Shown in pieces: positions 63,001-64,000 of a stretch of 64,000 nt of DNA (position 1 is its first letter; every line of letters starts with the position of its first letter). Made by a program: the position numbers and the translations under genes. The stretch is from Incurvaria masculella (lineage: Eukaryota; Arthropoda; Insecta; Lepidoptera; Incurvariidae): the NCBI GenBank assembly GCA_946894095.1, contig OX335644.1, forward strand, positions 19,945,595-20,009,594, written 5' to 3'. The notes beneath the pieces were generated by a model. That model was not told where the DNA came from. It saw only the letters and a list, made by a program, of their open reading frames with translations, and ran no database searches.

Positions 63001-64000
63001 AATCTGACGATTAGTTGCAATTCGTAAATTTTCAGTACACATGGCCTAACACTTGTTACACAATTAGTATACATAGTGCAAACTTAATGCAACTAAACGT
63101 CAGATTTAATCACACCTGGCTGAGCCAAAGTATGTCTTTCGACTGTCAGTTTTGGCATAAAATATATGGACCGAATGTCAAATTTGACAGTCGGAAGCCA
63201 TACTTTGGCTAAGACAAGCACTAGTAATGTCTATGAATCTCAGCATAAGTTCCACTTGACTGTCTTCGCTGTAAATACGCTGACGTTGCCGTTCACGCCG
63301 ATTTCGCGTTTTCATACATATCAGTAGTATGAGTTTCATTTTGCTGTGTTGAAGAACTAAAACCACAGAATAAGTAGTAAATCTCGTATGGGTTGGACAC
63401 GTTTACGTAACTTCAAAGTTACGCCAGTTTAGATGAGAACTCGGACTGAGCATACAGATCAAAAAGGGAGAGTCAACCCTTGGTGCGATGGGACGATCAT
63501 GTGATTCTGCAATCTAACATACATACATAATTTAATAAAACATTTTGTTTAATTTCAGTACGGGCGACAGCACATCGAGGTCGCGAAGCTGATCAAGCGG
63601 ACCGACAGCTCCGACTCGGAGAGCGATGAGGAGGACGCACGCGGTGACCGGCCCCCTTCCGCCGTCCGCAGCCGCCGGCCCAACGGCGTCAACGGTCAGT
63701 CAGTACATCACTACCTGACCCCGATCCCTTGGATAATCTATGGGGACCACATCAGTAGACTAAATTGCTCTCTGACGCTGTCCCATCCGGTAATTTGTAG
63801 GGATCACAGCAGCAGGCTACATAACATCCAGACGCCATTCCCTTCTATAGTCTACAGCAACCGCAACGGTAGACTACATCACTCCTTGACGCCGTTCCCT
63901 TAGATAATCCGTAGGGACCATTGAAGCAGGCTACATCACCTCCCGACGCCGTTCCCTTGTATGGTCTGTAGCAACATAATTTGTAGGGACATTATTAGGA
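41899..64000 (+). CDS. Gpat4: GPAT3/4-type glycerol-3-phosphate acyltransferase, first two coding exons (partial)
   Basis: GPAT4 acylates glycerol-3-phosphate at the ER, the first step of glycerolipid synthesis. Coding exons 41,899-42,051 and 63,559-63,694 join in frame (51 codons, then 45 plus one base). Residues ~9-33 (SVAFSVLYTPILLFILCII...) form one hydrophobic membrane segment. It is followed by GKSLGVRRLYVDILLKLFE, like the FGVSFGIRKLYMKSLLKIF stretch of GPAT4. Exon 2 gives YGRQHIEVAKLIKRTDSSD and an acidic Ser/Asp/Glu run. The start has a strong context (gccgccaccATGt). The catalytic NHxxxxD and PEGTC motifs lie beyond the right edge, so the assignment rests on the N-terminus only. Transcribed away from ATP synthase e. 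Intron 1 is 21.5 kb. Confidence 0.75.
43465..44075 (+). repeat. Degenerate TTAGG-like tracts flanking a LINE end
   Basis: taggttagattggttaggtt (43,468) and atgttaggttaggttgg (44,045) resemble the insect telomere unit TTAGG but never form more than two or three perfect units. Confidence 0.4.
43555..43990 (-). mobile_element. LINE 3'-end remnant (CR1-like)
   Basis: Minus strand: SYEERLEALNLPTLESHCQ, WDLIKVYKILTFKYYCPEL, RGHNMKLQVTASRMNTRKN and NRVVEARNKLPEDVINAAT in one open frame, then a tail with gacgcatcagcatatgctgcc. A good-quality RT C-terminus; it may be young. Confidence 0.88.
44357..44625 (-). repeat. tRNA-headed SINE, 3' two-thirds, minus
   Basis: gacatggatggctaatacca, aactaggtgccatgccagg and cgcttcgaccatcgttcatcc, up to ggggacctacagctt. 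Head missing. Confidence 0.85.
44735..45095. repeat. Foldback (MITE-like) element F2
   Basis: The arm ctaagttctcacttaaattgg with tttacggcaaaccgatcgac pairs with gtcgatcggtttgccgtaaa and ccaatttaggtgacaactgg at the other end. The interior has ggcaacgtcgacgtatttac, also present inverted at 63,260-63,320. Confidence 0.8.
45640..45725 (-). repeat. LINE 3'-tail fragment
   Basis: ttttatttatttatttttgag and catatgccaatgcatctaaat match the tail of the CR1-like LINE at 43,555. Abuts hairpin element M2. Confidence 0.55.
45735..46110. mobile_element. TTAA-flanked hairpin element M2, copy 1
   Basis: TTAA ends with inverted termini cggcccgtaagc and gcttacgggccg. Nearly the whole 375 bp folds on itself: tacaaacgtagtttactaat pairs with attagtaaactacgtttgta, and aaatatctgtgtctgcatgc pairs with gcatgcagacacagatattt. 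The copy at 59,550-59,913 is very similar. Foldback MITE; non-coding. Confidence 0.85.
46295..46672 (+). mobile_element. SINE copy with an alternative tRNA-like head
   Basis: The 3' half matches the common SINE (atggtcgaagcggcaatga, aggaaggtcctggcatagc, gtggtgtaagccatccatg). The 5' head differs: ccggtagcccagtggaggga and gcgcggttggtttctagctgg, again tRNA-like. The same head occurs inverted at the end of the copy at 48,200-48,535. So there are two SINE subfamilies sharing a body. Confidence 0.75.
46940..47740 (+). repeat. Repeat with THAP-like N-terminal peptide, copy 1
   Basis: gagcgagacgtcaactcaagg and actaccgcgtgttcgagagag are shared with 53,945-54,185. At 47,245-47,295 it encodes TCAFVDCEVNDVKTRTN, resembling the first Cys pair of a THAP finger. 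A LINE tail inserts at about 47,300-47,370. The end atggcgattaagaaatggttt...cgttgactgtg is shared with 54,300-54,400 and 34,270-34,360. Confidence 0.55.
48200..48596 (-). repeat. SINE (alternative-head subfamily), minus, followed by GGTTCCGTA repeat end
   Basis: gacatggaaagctaactatg through cgctcagagttgcttcacc is the SINE. From 48,538 the end of a GGTTCCGTA repeat (gtacggaacccttcatgtgc) is seen in minus orientation. Confidence 0.75.
49060..49460 (+). repeat. LINE 3'-end-like repeat
   Basis: tgacgagggctttatacacc and gaagtttctttgcgggttctt recur at 40,560-40,880. It ends in an A-rich run with aatgaaatgaaac. No coding part remains. Confidence 0.55.
50400..50640 (-). repeat. tRNA-headed SINE, 3' two-thirds, minus
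   Basis: ggacatggatagctaatact, ccaagggaattaggtgcc, cgttgccgcttcgaccaa, ggggacctacagttttag. Confidence 0.85.
51262..52392 (-). repeat. Two overlapping copies of the repeat seen at 976-1,790
   Basis: Copy one starts at 51,262 and copy two at 51,757; both begin cactacatagtataaaacaaag and continue caacggattttgatgcgg. The second runs to the ccgtgcgaagccggagcggg end at 52,390. The first is interrupted by a GC-rich element at about 51,470-51,700. Confidence 0.75.
51500..51694. mobile_element. GC-rich element with perfect 14-bp inverted ends
   Basis: AGCTATTGCATAGC at 51,500-51,513 is the exact reverse complement of 51,681-51,694. Between them lies a tract rich in cccccg triplets (51,534-51,570) whose opposite strand could form a G-quadruplex. 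It sits inside the 51,262 repeat, so it was inserted later or was carried by it. Confidence 0.65.
52402..52515 (+). repeat. GGTTCCGTA family repeat, internally deleted
   Basis: Only the two ends remain: ccggccaagtgcgagtccgg...gaagggttccgtaccatcg and tttcaccctttgggtacgg, joined after about 50 bases. Confidence 0.85.
53571..53772 (+). repeat. GGTTCCGTA family repeat, 5' part
   Basis: accaagtgcgagtcagactcg, gaagggttccgtattatcg, cttgttatagcagcaaaataa. Broken off at tgtgaaaatc where a SINE fragment begins. Confidence 0.8.
53773..53878 (+). repeat. tRNA-headed SINE, short deleted fragment
   Basis: attgtccgtgtgttccatcc and ggtactagccttccgtgtc. Confidence 0.65.
53940..54425 (+). repeat. Repeat with THAP-like N-terminal peptide, copy 2
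   Basis: gcaagacgtcaactcactaat and gattgggagttgaatgggcg. The peptide at 54,125-54,180 reads MVCCAFLDWELNGRKTWTN. Parallel to 46,940-47,740. Confidence 0.55.
54641..54873 (-). repeat. GGTTCCGTA family repeat, near-complete, minus
   Basis: Starts agggttccgtacccaagggg and ends with gattccgactcgcagttggtcgg; simple (gtcc)n block inside. Confidence 0.85.
54900..55085 (+). repeat. tRNA-headed SINE, diverged middle
   Basis: ggttcggaacccatgtgaag, gtaagcccactcaggtcggtg, atggtcgaagcggcaatgac. Confidence 0.7.
55605..55735 (-). repeat. LINE 3' tail with (ATT)n
   Basis: The inverse of the tail that ends the LINE remnants at 14,600 and 16,140: gctagctgatgcgtgtacttc and attgagtgcac. Confidence 0.6.
56448..56695 (-). 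repeat. tRNA-headed SINE, internally deleted, minus
   Basis: ggaacctgacatggatggcta, cattcccgaaggaatttgg, then jumps to ataacctctcgcatgcaaggc, the tRNA-like head, which survives here. Confidence 0.8.
57759..57875. repeat. Inverted repeat (hairpin)
   Basis: accacctccagctac...atccc...aagtta at the left pairs with taactatgggat...gtagctggaggtggt at the right, spacing about 60 bp. Could be a small MITE. Confidence 0.7.
58884..59388 (+). mobile_element. TTAA-flanked MITE-like element M1, copy 2
   Basis: ttaaggtggcccctcccggc to gggcaggcccaccttaa. Collinear with 30,333-30,883, slightly shorter. A 207-codon open frame runs into it from upstream but is not a gene. Confidence 0.8.
59550..59913. mobile_element. 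TTAA-flanked hairpin element M2, copy 2
   Basis: ttaaggtcggcccgtaagctt to gttacgggccgttcttaa. Collinear with 45,735-46,110, with a short deletion in the right arm. Confidence 0.85.
60700..60885 (-). repeat. tRNA-headed SINE, diverged, minus
   Basis: ggcagagatagctaataccg, gaccttccttatattgctcgg, gccgcttcgaccatcg, ctacagttttacc. Confidence 0.75.
60886..61123 (+). repeat. GGTTCCGTA family repeat, 5'-truncated
   Basis: From aaaaatcacgttttttgtatg to tttgggtacggaaccc; five gacg units inside. Confidence 0.85.
61340..61806 (-). mobile_element. TTAA-type element M1, truncated inverted copy
   Basis: ttaaggtgggccttcccgctc, gatcatgcccatatttcttg, cgatcaaata-type motifs inverted, ending at ttatttgaaacagagaa. 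The far terminus and its TTAA are missing. Confidence 0.75.
62155..62245. repeat. Partial M2-like fragment
   Basis: ggctatgctccccatatcaac and ccatttgaaaaccactgttcc resemble both ends of the M2 hairpin element, strongly shortened. Confidence 0.45.
62515..62950. repeat. Two SINE fragments in opposite orientation
   Basis: Minus-strand pieces at 62,520-62,650 (gaacgtggatggcttagac, cttccttatattgcgggg) face a plus-strand piece at 62,765-62,950 (gatggtcgtagcggctatgg, gaaggtcctggcatggg). An (AT)n run of 16 bp lies at about 62,903-62,918. Confidence 0.65.
63085..63450. repeat. Foldback element related to F2, with an inner palindrome
   Basis: gagccaaagtatgtctttcga pairs with ccatactttggct; gtaaatacgctgacgttgcc is the inverse of a motif at 44,920-44,945; the end gttacgccagtttagatgag resembles the F2 terminus. 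Confidence 0.6.
63559..63694 (+). CDS. Gpat4: Gpat4 coding exon 2
   Basis: 136 nt. Acceptor gtttaatttcag, donor gtcagt. Encodes EVAKLIKRTDSSDSESDEE then a Pro/Arg stretch. The first 57-bp minisatellite unit begins within the donor region. Confidence 0.78.
63700..64000 (+). repeat. Minisatellite, 57-bp unit, at least five units, runs off the window
   Basis: gaccccgatccctt / gacgccgttccctt recurs at 63,717, 63,774, 63,831, 63,888 and 63,945, exactly 57 bp apart. Units also share gataatc-gtagggacca and caggctacatcac. Divergence between units is moderate. Confidence 0.9.

Larger units (their letters stand above)
42052..63558 (+). other. Gpat4 first intron (21.5 kb), transposon-rich
   Basis: No convincing host exon inside on either strand. 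It holds the LINE, SINE, foldback and simple repeats listed separately. The stretches 42,100-43,550, 55,100-56,440, 56,710-58,880 and 61,810-62,500 contain little that I can name. At 55,765-55,960 is a gaacggatttgaaaatttatt type repeat fragment. Confidence 0.6.

Overview
The window looks like nuclear DNA of a moth or butterfly. The coding exons are short, GC-rich and split by AT-rich introns. The spacers and introns are packed with LINE, SINE and foldback remnants of lepidopteran character. I assigned the order from repeat style and from insect-like protein sequences, not from a search.

Three host genes are recognisable. (1) Positions 510-25,852, minus strand: 24 coding exons for the N-terminal tail of cytoplasmic dynein heavy chain 1 (insect Dhc64C). 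They run from the start codon to about residue 1,151 in one unbroken reading frame; the motor half lies beyond the left edge. (2) Positions 29,770-33,333, minus strand: a complete three-exon gene for the small mitochondrial ATP synthase subunit e (82 residues). (3) From 41,899 to the right edge, plus strand: the first two coding exons (41,899-42,051 and 63,559-63,694) of a GPAT3/4-type glycerol-3-phosphate acyltransferase, separated by a 21.5-kb intron full of repeats.

Mobile DNA makes up most of the rest. The dynein intron at 1,938-5,837 holds a jockey-type LINE nested inside a second LINE, with a direct duplication of 77-80 bp at the insertion. Another dynein intron carries twelve 83-bp tandem units that grew out of the coding end of a LINE fragment. 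A third carries a diverged ~67-bp minisatellite. Between ATP synthase e and Gpat4 sits a four-exon P-element-like transposase pseudogene (36,201-40,345). It keeps its catalytic motifs but has a shortened THAP domain and two frameshifts. At least 18 copies or pieces of one tRNA-headed SINE are spread over both strands, plus about eight copies of a second short repeat ending in inverted GGTTCCGTA motifs. There are several foldback (MITE-like) families, two of them flanked by TTAA. A 57-bp minisatellite begins at the donor site of Gpat4 exon 2 and runs off the window.

I see no operon-like or defence-like gene cluster and no evidence of a new multi-gene system. The most unusual features are structural: the very long target-site duplication, the LINE-derived tandem array, the foldback families and the decayed P element between two host genes. 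Coordinates of host exons come from reading splice sites base by base. Repeat boundaries are approximate.
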